From Flavobacterium hibisci (GTDB taxonomy: Bacteria > Bacteroidota > Bacteroidia > Flavobacteriales > Flavobacteriaceae): a DNA stretch of 64,000 bases. The position numbers and the translations under genes were made by a program. The notes below the pieces were generated by a model that had not been told where the DNA came from, ran no database searches, and worked only from the letters and a program-made list of their open reading frames with translations. The DNA lies in contig NZ_JAIQDW010000021.1 of assembly GCF_020026925.1 (NCBI RefSeq), forward strand, positions 1 to 64,000, read 5' to 3'. Positions 1-9,110 of the stretch are shown here, one piece after another. Within the stretch, counting starts at the first letter, position 1; each line of letters opens with the position of its first letter.

Positions 1-71
1 GCTTTGCAAGCTTCATCATCCGGCAGTTCTTTTATAAAGTTTAGTATGCTTTGTCCTTGAAATACTTCCAT
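1..71 (-). CDS. IS1595-family transposase, N-terminal fragment (cut by window edge)
   Basis: The minus strand opens with ATG at 71 and stays open to the window edge, giving 23 codons that include GQSILNFIKELPDDEACKA. From memory of the family, IS1595-type transposases in Flavobacterium begin with a very similar stretch (GQ.LL.FIKELP.DE.CK) just before their zinc ribbon. Only this N-terminus is visible; the zinc ribbon and DDE-like domain would lie outside. The call rests on a short match, so a non-transposase with a similar start cannot be excluded. Confidence 0.55.
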   Translation of the reverse strand, partial: MEVFQGQSILNFIKELPDDEACK

Positions 72-374
72 AGTAGTTGATTTTAAAGGCATAAATATAC
101 AGAAGCTAAATGATTAACTCAAAAAAAATAATTTCACCCAACGGGTAATAAAAATCTCTTTTCAAATCAACCCAGACGTGACAGTCCTTATTATCCCTCT
201 CGGAAAACTCAACAACTCACCTACTACATTTCTTAAATTCCTAAATAAAATCTTAATTTATTTCAACATTTTCGATCTAACTATTTTACAGCTTATTAGC
301 TTTAGAAAATAAAATTATACAATAGTTACTTCATCAAAATTCAATATTAGATACAGAATAAAAAAAATTAATGG
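72..374. other. Intergenic region, probable end of the insertion element
   Basis: About 300 AT-rich bases lie between the transposase start and the first plus-strand gene. If the left gene is a transposase, the terminal inverted repeat of the element should fall in the first 100-150 bases. A short palindrome ACCCAACGGGT sits near 136-146, but I cannot confirm it as an element end without the other end. No open reading frame or stable terminator is apparent. Confidence 0.35.
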
Positions 375-382
375 TAAATTTG
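375..382 (+). promoter_or_regulatory. Candidate -7 box (TAAATTTG)
   Basis: TAAATTTG matches the Bacteroidota TAnnTTTG -7 consensus and ends 14 bp before the ATG at 397. No clear TTTG -33 box is seen at the usual distance, so this is a tentative promoter for the operon at 397-2763. Confidence 0.4.
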
Positions 383-396
383 GTAAAAGCACAAAA

Positions 397-1062
397 ATGA
401 TTCGAAAAGTATTTAGTTATTTAATACCAATTAAAATATTTCAAAAAAAATCGTCACGTAGTAAAATGATTGAGGTAACATGGGCAAATGGTGAATTGGT
501 TTTAGATTCTGAAAATACCAATTATTCATATGGAAGTTTGCAGCGAATCTTAAGATATGGTTTAAGAAATATTGGTTTTGAAACCATTCAGAAAATGAAT
601 CACATCTTAGTTTTAGGAGTTGCCGGCGGAAGTGTAATAAAAACCCTGATTGATGAAATTCAATTTAAAGGTAAAATAACAGGAGTTGAAATTGATGCAG
701 ATATGATTCAGATTGCTAATGAATACTTTAATCTTTCTCAAATTAAACAATTAGAAATCATTATAGATGATGCTTTTGAATTTGTATTAAAAACTAAAAA
801 CCAATACGATCTCATTATCATTGATATTTTTGAAGATACTAATATGCCCAACTTTTTATTTGAGCGTTTTTTTAGTGAAAGGGTTTTATCTCTATTAAAA
901 AAACAGGGATTTATCCTGTTTAATACTATGATACTAGATGAAAAACATAACATCAGAAATCGCAAATACATTTCAGAAATTAACGCTGAATTATATACTA
1001 CTAAAATGCTGCCTCGTGTAGAGCAGCACAACGAATTAATTATCATTGAAAAAGTTGCTTAG
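397..1062 (+). CDS. Spermidine-synthase-like SAM-dependent methyltransferase
   Basis: Class I Rossmann methyltransferase of the spermine/spermidine synthase superfamily (221 aa). Visible motifs are the glycine-rich LGVAGG (about residues 73-78), the acidic GVEID (96-100) that would bind the cofactor ribose, DDAFEF (124-129) and YDLIIIDIF (137-145), where true aminopropyltransferases carry their conserved aspartate. It is shorter than SpeE (about 280-300 aa) and has little of the N-terminal beta domain, so the substrate is uncertain; many such proteins are not polyamine enzymes. It heads a tight operon, with 6 bp to the M23 peptidase gene. Cytosolic, as no signal peptide is seen. Confidence 0.75.
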   Translation: MIRKVFSYLIPIKIFQKKSSRSKMIEVTWANGELVLDSENTNYSYGSLQRILRYGLRNIGFETIQKMNHILVLGVAGGSVIKTLIDEIQFKGKITGVEIDADMIQIANEYFNLSQIKQLEIIIDDAFEFVLKTKNQYDLIIIDIFEDTNMPNFLFERFFSERVLSLLKKQGFILFNTMILDEKHNIRNRKYISEINAELYTTKMLPRVEQHNELIIIEKVA

Positions 1063-1068
1063 TCAATT

Positions 1069-1746
1069 ATGAACTCTCTTTGCTCTGTAATAAAAAACAT
1101 CTCACCTGCTAAGATTATTAACTCTAGTATTGATTATTCAAAATATGTAACTTTAGACTTATCTCTAAATAACCTGGATTTAACCGAAAAAAAATTAGGG
1201 AATTCAGATAATTTTGAAAAATACATTAATGATTATCTAAAAAAAAATAATGCAGAAGTAGCCTTCGGCGGTTACATTGAAAAAAGAAATTTGTACCAAC
1301 GAAGTTCCATTTTTAAAAACGATATGATTCCGGAACGCAATATTCATCTTGGTATTGATTTTTGGACAAAAGCAGGAACCCCCATTTTAGCAGCTCTGGA
1401 TGGAAGAATACATAGTTTTAAAAACAACATTGGATTAGGTGATTATGGCCCAACCATAATTCTCGAACATGAAATTGAAAATCAAAAATTTTATACTTTA
1501 TACGGACATTTATCGTTAGAAAGTTTACAAGGGATTAGTGTTGGGGATTTTTTTAAAAAAGGAGAATATTTGGCAAACATTGGGAATTCAGAAGTAAACG
1601 GAGATTACGCTCCGCATTTACATTTCCAAATTATTAAAAACATAGAAGATTATTGGGGCGATTATCCTGGTGTCTGCAACAAAAATGATTTAAATTTTTA
1701 TATAGAAAACTGCCCCGATCCCAATTTTTTATTAAAAATAATATAA
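1069..1746 (+). CDS. M23-family peptidase without signal peptide
   Basis: 225-aa protein with a C-terminal LytM/M23 zinc metallopeptidase domain. The metal and catalytic residues are present: H93 and D97 in HLGIDFW, H147 in LYGHLS, and H183/H185 in APHLHFQ. M23 enzymes usually cut peptide cross-links in peptidoglycan. Unusually, there is no signal peptide or membrane anchor; the first 90 residues form a soluble N-terminal region. The protein may therefore act in the cytoplasm or leave by another route. It lies 6 bp after the methyltransferase gene and 6 bp before a lipoprotein gene, so the three are probably co-transcribed. Confidence 0.8.
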   Translation: MNSLCSVIKNISPAKIINSSIDYSKYVTLDLSLNNLDLTEKKLGNSDNFEKYINDYLKKNNAEVAFGGYIEKRNLYQRSSIFKNDMIPERNIHLGIDFWTKAGTPILAALDGRIHSFKNNIGLGDYGPTIILEHEIENQKFYTLYGHLSLESLQGISVGDFFKKGEYLANIGNSEVNGDYAPHLHFQIIKNIEDYWGDYPGVCNKNDLNFYIENCPDPNFLLKII

Positions 1747-1752
1747 ATAGTT

Positions 1753-2223
1753 ATGAAGAAAGCAGGATTGATTATATGTTTGTTGCTATTAATAGGCTGC
1801 AAATCTAAAACAGTAAGCAGAAGTACTGAAGATCTAAAAATTAAAAAAGTTTTAGAAACCGAAATAAATTCAGGTCAGGAAAACAAAGCTTATTCATTAG
1901 GAAAAAGAGTTCTTGAAACGTGCAATACATCAAAGTTCAAACCCTTTAATGAAACAGAAGTAACAAAATCGGTTATGGAGAACACCACTGAAGAACGTTT
2001 AACTAAGACTTGTTTAAGATTTCGACAATACTACGGAAGCTTTATTGATTTGAAATTAGAAGGCGTTTATAAATCTAAAAACGAAACCATCTATCGATAT
2101 CGCGCTTTGTACACAAAAAAAGTTGCCAATAAAGAACTCCGTGTTTTTGTAAACGAAAACAATTTAATTTCTGCTATAAAATCAATGGACTGGGATGAAA
2201 AATTTGATATTAACATTAATTAA
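1753..2223 (+). CDS. Small lipoprotein of unknown function
   Basis: 156 aa. The N-terminus LIICLLLLIGCKSK is a lipoprotein signal with a lipobox ending in Cys16. The rest is a small alpha+beta domain with a conserved-looking C-terminal half (LRFRQYYGSF, YRYRALYTKK) reminiscent of DUF3887-like or NTF2-like domains, but I do not recognise it firmly. Spacing of 6 bp from the M23 gene and 15 bp to the next gene indicates one operon. It is probably anchored in the outer or inner membrane facing the periplasm. Confidence 0.65.
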   Translation: MKKAGLIICLLLLIGCKSKTVSRSTEDLKIKKVLETEINSGQENKAYSLGKRVLETCNTSKFKPFNETEVTKSVMENTTEERLTKTCLRFRQYYGSFIDLKLEGVYKSKNETIYRYRALYTKKVANKELRVFVNENNLISAIKSMDWDEKFDININ

Positions 2224-2238
2224 ACAACTGATACACTT

Positions 2239-2763
2239 ATGAATTTAAAATTATCCTTCATTTCGTTTCTTTTGATTTCATTTTTTACGAATGCACAGCA
2301 AACCATAAGTGTAAAAGGTTCAAAACCATTTCCTGCAACTGAAAGCTATACTTTTATTTGTGAAAAATATATTCTTACAGGAGAAATTGAAGTACAGATA
2401 GCAAAAACTGATAAAGGCGGAATTCTAAAATTAACGATTGCAACAGGAAATGATAAAACCAAAATTGCAGGAGGCGTATATGTCGATTTAGTCAATGCTG
2501 ATGTAATTGCATGTGTGGATAAAAATGTTAAAGAGAGTGAAGAAGGAAAAACTACTTCTTACTATTATTTTACTCCTGCAGAATTTTTGAAATTAAAAAA
2601 AACGGATATTTATGCCATCAGATTTATACTAACCGGTAATGCTGATACTTTTGGAAATCAGACAGGCTATTTTACAGCAGTGAACAGAAAAAATTATTTT
2701 TCAACTGCTTTTGACAAATCGAAAAAAACTTTTGACACAGCTGCAGCAATTAGTCTTTTATAA
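2239..2763 (+). CDS. Secreted hypothetical protein
   Basis: 174 aa with a clear Sec signal peptide (LSFISFLLISFFTNAQ, cleavage after NAQ), so periplasmic or exported. The mature part has no domain I recognise; it is rich in alternating beta-type residues with a single internal Cys pair (FICEKY and VIACVDK). It is the fourth gene of the operon that starts at 397, and a 48-bp gap separates it from the SnoaL-like gene. Confidence 0.6.
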   Translation: MNLKLSFISFLLISFFTNAQQTISVKGSKPFPATESYTFICEKYILTGEIEVQIAKTDKGGILKLTIATGNDKTKIAGGVYVDLVNADVIACVDKNVKESEEGKTTSYYYFTPAEFLKLKKTDIYAIRFILTGNADTFGNQTGYFTAVNRKNYFSTAFDKSKKTFDTAAAISLL

Positions 2764-2811
2764 AATATTAAACCAGAAAAAATCTTACTTTTATAGTCTA
2801 ATTTTGTCATA

Positions 2812-3282
2812 ATGAATCCTAACGAGAACTTAATTGCTAAATTTTATACTGCGTTTGCAAATGCAGATGCTAAAACGATGATTGAATGTTACCATCCTAA
2901 TGTACATTTTATCGATCCAGCCTTTGGTCTTCTAAAAGAAGAACAAGTGTCTAAAATGTGGAAAATGTTGCTTTTAAAAAGTAAAGGAGATATTAAAATC
3001 GAATTTTCAAATATAAAAGCAGATGAATTTTCCGGATCTGCACGATGGGTTGCCACTTATAAATTTAGTAAGACAAATCGAAAGGTAGTTAATCAGGTTT
3101 CTGCTGAATTTATTTTCCAGGATGGCCTGATTATCAAACATACCGATAATTTTGATGTATGGAAATGGTCGAAACAAGCTTTCGGAATTACCGGATATTT
3201 ATTAGGCTGGACAGGATTTTTCCAAAATAAAATAAGAGAACAGGCACTGCTTTCACTTAAAAAATTCCAAGAAGCTCAATAA
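2812..3282 (+). CDS. SnoaL-like / NTF2-fold protein
   Basis: 156-aa soluble protein of the nuclear transport factor 2 superfamily, SnoaL-like type. The signature is the N-terminal helix NLIAKFYTAFANADAKTM followed by CYHPNVHFIDPAFG, then a run of beta strands ending in HTDNFDVWKWSKQAF. Such proteins form a cone-shaped pocket and may be isomerases, hydrolases or ligand binders; nothing here fixes a substrate. It may be read from the upstream operon or its own promoter, and it ends just before a strong bidirectional terminator. Confidence 0.75.
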   Translation: MNPNENLIAKFYTAFANADAKTMIECYHPNVHFIDPAFGLLKEEQVSKMWKMLLLKSKGDIKIEFSNIKADEFSGSARWVATYKFSKTNRKVVNQVSAEFIFQDGLIIKHTDNFDVWKWSKQAFGITGYLLGWTGFFQNKIREQALLSLKKFQEAQ

Positions 3283-3300
3283 AAATTCTATTTAAAATTA

Positions 3301-3342
3301 TAAACAAATAATCCCACCTAAAGAAGTGGGATTATTTGTTTA
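3301..3342. terminator. Bidirectional intrinsic terminator
   Basis: A perfect 17-bp stem (3301-3317 with 3326-3342) around an 8-nt loop lies between two convergent genes. The arms are AT-rich outside a CCCAC/GTGGG core, so both strands give a stem followed by a U-rich run. Confidence 0.85.
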
Positions 3343-3357
3343 TATATTTCTTTCTAA

Positions 3358-4620
3358 TTAATGTTCTAAATTTTCCAGCTCTTTTGGATCATGTTTGTAT
3401 TTAAATAAAATTGCAAAAGCTATTGCTATTACAAATGCATAAGCAGCAAATGAAAACCAGACACTTGACCATTGAATTTTATTACCAATAGTAAAATAAC
3501 TTACTGTACGCCCTGCCATTTCACCTCCAATTATGGCTCCTACACCATTTGTCATTAACATAAATAAACCCTGGGCACTTGACCTAATTTTACTGTTTGT
3601 TTGTTTTTCCACAAATAATGAGCCCGAAATATTGAAAAAGTCAAATGCCATACCATATACTATCATCGATAATATCAGGAAAATAACTCCGGAGCCGGGA
3701 TTTCCTATTCCAAATAGAGCAAAACGCAATACCCACGCAATCATACTAAAAATCATAACTTGTTTAATTCCAAATCGTTTTAAGAAAAACGGAATGGTCA
3801 GGATAAAAAGAGTCTCTGAAATTTGGGATAACGAAATAATAAAAACAGAATGTTCAACCCCAAAAGTACCCTGATATTCAGGATTAGAGCCAAAATCTCT
3901 TATAAATGTATCACCAAACATATTGGTGATTTGTAGGGCTGCACCTAACAACATTGCAAAAACGAAGAATATTGCCATTTTCTTCTGTTTAAAAAGTACA
4001 AAACTATCCAAACCAAATTTACTGGTCAGTGACTGATTGCTGTTTTTATTTTCAGCAGGTACATCGGGCAAAGTAAAACAAAAAAGCCCTGTAATAATCA
4101 TTGATACTGAAGCAAAAACAAACTGAAGCGTGTTTGATTTCCAATCAGTGAGATCCGTTACCCACATCGCAATTATAAAACCAACTGTTCCCCAAACCCG
4201 GATTGGAGTAAATGTTTTTTGAACATCAAAACTAAACTTATTTAGGACAGCATAACTTACAGAATTATTTAATGCAATGGTTGGCATATAAAAGCAGCTC
4301 GTTGCAAAAATAATCCAGTACATCTCTGTAGAGTTAGTTGCTTTGGTCGCAAAATATATTGCAATGCCAGCAATAATATGCGAAATTCCCAATACTTTTT
4401 GAGCGCTAAGGTATTTATCTGCAATAATCCCCAGCAAAGCCGGCATGAACAAACTCGCCCAGCCCATTGAGCCATATGTTCTTCCAATTGATAAGCCAAT
4501 ACTACTTCCTTCTAAAGGACCAAAGACCTGTCCCATATAACCTCCTAATGAAATCAACCATATTCCCCATACAAAAAACTGGAAAAAATTCATGATTGTA
4601 AGTCTCAGCTTTATATCCAT
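3358..4620 (-). CDS. NupG-type nucleoside permease (MFS)
   Basis: 420 aa with about 12 predicted membrane helices. Its N-terminus (LRLTIMNFFQFFVWGIWLIS) and the following GGYMGQVFG and GIIADKYLSAQKVLG segments are typical of the NupG/XapB nucleoside:proton symporter family of the major facilitator superfamily. It would import nucleosides across the inner membrane. It lies 66 bp after cmk on the same strand, a sensible neighbour for a pyrimidine nucleotide kinase. The exact nucleosides transported cannot be read from the sequence. Confidence 0.85.
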   Translation of the reverse strand: MDIKLRLTIMNFFQFFVWGIWLISLGGYMGQVFGPLEGSSIGLSIGRTYGSMGWASLFMPALLGIIADKYLSAQKVLGISHIIAGIAIYFATKATNSTEMYWIIFATSCFYMPTIALNNSVSYAVLNKFSFDVQKTFTPIRVWGTVGFIIAMWVTDLTDWKSNTLQFVFASVSMIITGLFCFTLPDVPAENKNSNQSLTSKFGLDSFVLFKQKKMAIFFVFAMLLGAALQITNMFGDTFIRDFGSNPEYQGTFGVEHSVFIISLSQISETLFILTIPFFLKRFGIKQVMIFSMIAWVLRFALFGIGNPGSGVIFLILSMIVYGMAFDFFNISGSLFVEKQTNSKIRSSAQGLFMLMTNGVGAIIGGEMAGRTVSYFTIGNKIQWSSVWFSFAAYAFVIAIAFAILFKYKHDPKELENLEH

Positions 4621-4686
4621 AGTAGTATTTGTCTAATAAATAAATGAAGCGGTAAAACTACCATTAAAAATGAAATCTACAAAGAA

Positions 4687-5379
4687 TTAAACAGTTTTAA
4701 CAACTTCGTTTACTAACTCTAAAACAGCCGCAAATTGTTCTTCTTTATTTAAAAAGGAATTATCAATTTCTATCGCATCGTCAGCAATTATTAAAGGAGA
4801 ATCTTCTCGGTGCGTATCTATATAATCTCTCTCAACAACGTTTTTTAAAACCTCTTCATAAGAAACATTATCCCCCTTTTGCTGCAATTCGTTAAAACGT
4901 CTTTGTGCACGGGTTTCAGCGCTGGCTGTCATGAATATTTTAAGTTCTGCTGTTGGAAAAACTACCGTTCCAATATCTCTTCCATCCATTACAATAGCCT
5001 TGTTGGTTCCCATTTCCTGTTGTTGCTCGACTAATTTTGAACGAACTTCAGAAACTTCAGCAACTTTACTAACAAAACTGGAAACTTCAATGGTACGAAT
5101 TTGTTTTTCGACATTTTCACCGTTCAGGTACATTTCGGCAAAACCTAAATCAGCATTGTATTTAAACTCTAATTGAATTTTAGGAAGTGAATCAATTAAG
5201 GCTTGCTTGTCAAAAAAATCAGCCTTAATAAAATTGTTATTCATTGCATAAAGAGCAACTGCACGATACATTGCTCCGGTATCAACATAAACATAAGCAA
5301 GTTTACTGGCCAATTGTTTTGCTAAAGTGCTTTTTCCGGTTGATGAAAAGCCGTCAATAGCAATAGTAATATTTCTCAA
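4687..5379 (-). CDS. cmk: Cytidylate kinase
   Basis: 230 aa, the normal length for bacterial Cmk, which phosphorylates CMP/dCMP with ATP. Seen are the P-loop DGFSSTGKSTLAKQLA (residues 8-23), the nucleotide-binding YVDTGAMYRAVALYA, and the conserved MDGRDIGTVVFP with SAETRAQRRFNEL downstream. The gene sits 35 bp after the L,D-transpeptidase-like gene, in the order porQ, transpeptidase-like, cmk, permease. The porQ-cmk neighbourhood is a familiar arrangement in flavobacteria. Confidence 0.95.
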   Translation of the reverse strand: MRNITIAIDGFSSTGKSTLAKQLASKLAYVYVDTGAMYRAVALYAMNNNFIKADFFDKQALIDSLPKIQLEFKYNADLGFAEMYLNGENVEKQIRTIEVSSFVSKVAEVSEVRSKLVEQQQEMGTNKAIVMDGRDIGTVVFPTAELKIFMTASAETRAQRRFNELQQKGDNVSYEEVLKNVVERDYIDTHREDSPLIIADDAIEIDNSFLNKEEQFAAVLELVNEVVKTV

Positions 5380-5414
5380 GTTGGTAATTTTAGTTAAAAT
5401 AATTTTATTATATA

Positions 5415-6014
5415 TTAATAATAAATATCTAAAAGGATGTTTGATTTTGAAGAATCAATAATTTTTTCAATTCTTTTGAAAAACTGTTCGTTCACCATTG
5501 GGCAACCATGACTACGGCTGATATAGTGATCTTGTTCTTCGTATGGAACAGCCGAATAATGATGTAAGACAATTGCTCTTTTGTATGCATTACTATTTGT
5601 TTCATCCAGTCCGGACAATCGATATGCTTTTCCGAACATTCCATTGTAATTACTTCCAATAGCATACCTTCCTAATGAAGTGCAGTTTGAATTAGGTGCA
5701 TTGCTAAATTTCAAGTCTCCTTTTATTCCGGTTTCAGAACCACATCCATGAGCTACAAGTCCCTGATCTATTATTTTATTGTTTTGAAGATCATAAACAA
5801 AAAAACGATTTTTCCCGGATGGAATTCTCATATCAACAAAAAAAGCAATTTTAGAATTGTATTTAGAATTAACTTTCAGCATTGATTTCATTTCATCAAT
5901 TCTAAAATTAATTCTTTCTATTTCGAGGCTATTAGGTACATCTTTAAAGTAAGGTTTTGAACTGATAAAAGCACCTGATACTATTAAAACTAAAATCAAA
6001 TTAAATATTCTCAT
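5415..6014 (-). CDS. Murein L,D-transpeptidase-like protein (YkuD_2 type)
   Basis: 199 aa with an N-terminal signal peptide or anchor (IFNLILVLIVSGAFISS). The catalytic domain resembles the YkuD_2 family: VAHGCGSETG, then LHHYSAVPYEE, then the catalytic ISRSHGCPMVNEQFF with the expected SHGC histidine and cysteine. Known YkuD enzymes form 3-3 cross-links in peptidoglycan or attach proteins to it; this subfamily is little studied. The start lies 9 bp after the porQ stop, so the two are probably co-expressed. Confidence 0.8.
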   Translation of the reverse strand: MRIFNLILVLIVSGAFISSKPYFKDVPNSLEIERINFRIDEMKSMLKVNSKYNSKIAFFVDMRIPSGKNRFFVYDLQNNKIIDQGLVAHGCGSETGIKGDLKFSNAPNSNCTSLGRYAIGSNYNGMFGKAYRLSGLDETNSNAYKRAIVLHHYSAVPYEEQDHYISRSHGCPMVNEQFFKRIEKIIDSSKSNILLDIYY

Positions 6015-6023
6015 TTAAAATCA

Positions 6024-7043
6024 TTATTGAAGATTAATATTTAAACCAAAAAGACTTGTATTTGCTGCTAATGTATATTTAGAATATGAATAATTAAATT
6101 TTAACCTATTCATTTTTAATCCAAAACCTAATGAAACTCCTGAAAAATTACGCTGTTCTTCAATTCTTAATTCTTCACCTCTTCTGAAATTATAACCTAA
6201 TCGAATATTGAATGCTTTTTTAGGAAAAAGTTCTACTCCCAAAACCACATGTCTCAAAGCATTGTTTACAAAGGAGACTTTCTCCGGCTCAGATGAACCA
6301 TCAATATTCCCTTGTCCACGTACAGGGTTAGAAAAAGAAATATTCCATTGCTGTAAATTTTCCAGAGACAAATGCCATCTGATAGGCACATGATCCAATT
6401 CTTGCGAAACACCCGCAATAATTTCCAGCGGTAATTTTTCTTTTATTCCGGAATAAGTAGTAAACTGGGTACCTATATTTCGTATTGCCAATGCCCAGTT
6501 TACATCATTTCTTTCATCAATGAACAAAAAACCTAAATCTAACGCACCACCAACGGAATTGTAACTTTCTAAAGTGGATGTTATCAATTTTGCGTTTGCA
6601 CCAATATGAATGTCTGTATAGGGAATATTGTATGCATAACCTACCGAAAGAGCTCCCTCGCTACCGGTAAAATCTGAAGTAGCCTGACCATTTTCATCGT
6701 ATCCTTCAAAAGTACCGTAATTTATATAGCCGATTCCGGCGTAAAATGTCTGCAAATGTCTGTCGTAAGTATAGGCATAAGAAGCTGTTCCATAAGAAGC
6801 TTCCCCATAGTAATTGCCGTAATTCATTGCCAGATGATTATCCATATCTGCATTTAAAGTTGCCGGATTAAACATGACCTGATTAACATCCTCGTCGTAA
6901 ATTGTAATCGATTTTCCTCCTAACGCCGCCTGTCTTGGTGAAGTTGTCAAATTTAAAAACTGATAGGCATATCGCCCACCAATTTGTCCATAAGACAGAG
7001 AAAAATTCATAAACAAAAAAAACAAAATATTTTTTTTCAACAT
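6024..7043 (-). CDS. porQ: Type IX secretion system protein PorQ
   Basis: 339 aa with the signal peptide ILFFLFMNFSLSYGQ followed directly by the PorQ/PorV-like start GGRYAYQFLNLTTSPRQAALGG and FNPATLN, then outer-membrane beta strands to the end. In T9SS, PorQ belongs to the outer-membrane attachment machinery (known from Porphyromonas, where it works with PorU, PorV and PorZ). It fits the several T9SS cargo proteins in this window. It is the first gene of the minus-strand run porQ to cmk. Confidence 0.9.
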   Translation of the reverse strand: MLKKNILFFLFMNFSLSYGQIGGRYAYQFLNLTTSPRQAALGGKSITIYDEDVNQVMFNPATLNADMDNHLAMNYGNYYGEASYGTASYAYTYDRHLQTFYAGIGYINYGTFEGYDENGQATSDFTGSEGALSVGYAYNIPYTDIHIGANAKLITSTLESYNSVGGALDLGFLFIDERNDVNWALAIRNIGTQFTTYSGIKEKLPLEIIAGVSQELDHVPIRWHLSLENLQQWNISFSNPVRGQGNIDGSSEPEKVSFVNNALRHVVLGVELFPKKAFNIRLGYNFRRGEELRIEEQRNFSGVSLGFGLKMNRLKFNYSYSKYTLAANTSLFGLNINLQ

Positions 7044-7233
7044 GTATGTTAAGAGCTAGTCTTTATCAGAACGAAAATATGGAGATAAAATTATAATTAT
7101 GAAACATAAAAATTTTAAAATATAACTTAAAACCTGCCTATGTTTTGTAATCCCGAACAAAATTACAAAAAAAGAAATTCCAATAACAATTTAATTATGA
7201 AACATTTATGAGCATAAATTCGCTTTTCCTACA

Positions 7234-8334
7234 TTACAACTTTAATTCGTCAACATCATTATAATGCACTTTTTGAACGATAGTACCATTTTGAACCACC
7301 ACAATGCTTGGATTAGCTCTTTCAATTGTTTTTAAAGCAGTGGCATCACAAAAATAGAAATCAATGTTTAAGCCGTATTGCTTTTTAGTTTTTGCAATCA
7401 TTTCGTCATTTGAAGCGGTCATACCAATTACCTTATATCCTTTTGATTTTGCTTCAGTGTACACTTTTTCTAACTCTTTCATACCATCAGGACTTGATAA
7501 AGCCAAATCATATGTTACAAACATCAGCAATTTTGGTTCTTTTAGTAACTCTTCTTTATAATCTGACCCATCTTTAGTCATTGTAAAATCATGAATTGGC
7601 GGCACATACCCTTCCGTAATTACCTTATCTTTTCGGTCAACAAAAGTCGCTCCTTCAGGAATATTCATTAAATCTTTTTCGGTAAATTCCTTATCAACAC
7701 CATTTACTTTATAGATAAAAATCATTTCAACTACAGATTTCGGGGCGCCTTCCGGAATCTCCATTCCTTTTTCGATATTGGTTCCTACCTTATAAGGACG
7801 AAAATCTTTGATTGGATTATGATTTAAAACCCAAACTGCCATAAAAGCACATAAAACAACACTTAAGTAAACTGCAAAATTAGTTTGCGGTGTTGAAAAT
7901 AATGGTTTTATTAATTTCTGATTAAAAAATAAAATCAGAATAAAAAATAATAAAACGACATCTTTTGTGAACGATTCCCAAGGTGTCAAATGCAATGCGT
8001 CACCAAAACAACCACAATCTTTTACTACATCAAAATAAGCCGAATAAAAAGTCAAAAAGGTAAAGAAAACTATTAAAACCAGTAAGCTCCAAATTGTCGT
8101 TTTTGTTTTATATCCAACCAACAGCATTACGCCTAAAACTACCTCTAAAATCACTAAGAAGATCGCTAATCCTAATGCAAAAGGAGCTAGAAATGGCATA
8201 TTGAAAACCGGTTCACTAAAATATTCGGTTAATTTATAAGAGAAACCAACCGGGTCATTCAGTTTAATTAATCCGGAAATGATAAAAAGTACGCCGACAA
8301 ATATTCGGGAGAATTGGGTAATGATGTTTTTCAT
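7234..8334 (-). CDS. BT_3928-family DoxX-like membrane protein with thioredoxin-like tail
   Basis: 366 aa. I chose the ATG at 8334 (MKNIITQFSRIF...) over an upstream TTG because it begins the DoxX-type helix FVGVLFIISGLIKLNDPVGF. The N-terminal half has four or five membrane helices and a conserved DCGCFGDALHLTPW cysteine motif, as in DoxX/MauE-like quinone-linked proteins. The C-terminal half (EGAPKSV... YKVIGMTASNDEMI... VVQNGTIVQKVHYND) looks like a thioredoxin/TlpA-type domain without an obvious CXXC. A role in envelope redox is plausible but not shown. Confidence 0.8.
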   Translation of the reverse strand: MKNIITQFSRIFVGVLFIISGLIKLNDPVGFSYKLTEYFSEPVFNMPFLAPFALGLAIFLVILEVVLGVMLLVGYKTKTTIWSLLVLIVFFTFLTFYSAYFDVVKDCGCFGDALHLTPWESFTKDVVLLFFILILFFNQKLIKPLFSTPQTNFAVYLSVVLCAFMAVWVLNHNPIKDFRPYKVGTNIEKGMEIPEGAPKSVVEMIFIYKVNGVDKEFTEKDLMNIPEGATFVDRKDKVITEGYVPPIHDFTMTKDGSDYKEELLKEPKLLMFVTYDLALSSPDGMKELEKVYTEAKSKGYKVIGMTASNDEMIAKTKKQYGLNIDFYFCDATALKTIERANPSIVVVQNGTIVQKVHYNDVDELKL

Positions 8335-8416
8335 AAAAATATTAAATTTAAAAATCCCATTTTCAAACTCCAAATCTCAATTTTAAAATTGAATTAAGAT
8401 TTAAAGTTTTGGCATT

Positions 8417-8959
8417 TTATTTATTGATAGGATTTAGAATTAAGGCAAAGACAGCATAATTAATCATGTCCTGATAATTGGCATCAATGCCCTCAGAAAC
8501 TAATGTTGCCCCTTTATTGTCTTCAATCTGTTTTACACGAAGCAGTTTCTGAAGAATCAAATCGGTTAATGAACTGATGCGCATTTCACGCCAGGCCTCA
8601 CCATAATCATGATTTTTGGCTTCCATTAAATCTTTAGTCAGTTTAACTTTAGCATCATACAACTCAGTTGCTTTTTCAACGTCAAGATCAGGCTGTTCAA
8701 CAACACCTAATTCTAACTGAATCAGCGCCATAATCGAATAATTTATAATTCCGATAAATTCCCCTTTTTCATCTTCATCAATTTTTCGGATTTCATTTTC
8801 CTGCAAACTTCTGATTCTTTGCGCTTTTATGAAAATCTGATCTGTTAATGATGGCAGTCTTAAAATACGCCATGCACTCCCATAATCTTTCATTTTATTA
8901 ATAAATAACGTACGGCAGATCGCAATGACATTATCAAACTCTTGAGAAGTATTCTTCAT
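8417..8959 (-). CDS. DUF1599 protein with internal duplication
   Basis: 180-aa cytosolic protein of the DUF1599 family. Two halves repeat the same motif: KMKDYGSAWRILRLPSLTDQ and later AKNHDYGEAWREMRISSLTD, each followed by a helix with a basic R.(K/R)Q or RIRSLQ segment. In other proteins DUF1599 domains are linked to nucleotide metabolism, but the reaction here is unknown. It is divergent from folP, with a 151-bp gap holding both promoters, and 82 bp from the DoxX-like gene. Confidence 0.85.
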   Translation of the reverse strand: MKNTSQEFDNVIAICRTLFINKMKDYGSAWRILRLPSLTDQIFIKAQRIRSLQENEIRKIDEDEKGEFIGIINYSIMALIQLELGVVEQPDLDVEKATELYDAKVKLTKDLMEAKNHDYGEAWREMRISSLTDLILQKLLRVKQIEDNKGATLVSEGIDANYQDMINYAVFALILNPINK

Positions 8960-9110
8960 TTATTGGTGTATATTTGCTAAAATTTGTTCAAAAATAAGGA
9001 TTAAATTAAATAGTTTCAAGTTTAAGGTTTTCTTTGTTCAAGTTTTTTCTAAACAAATTGTTAATCCCGCAACCTGAAGCTTAAAGCTGAAAAAATAAAA
9101 ATTAAACAAA

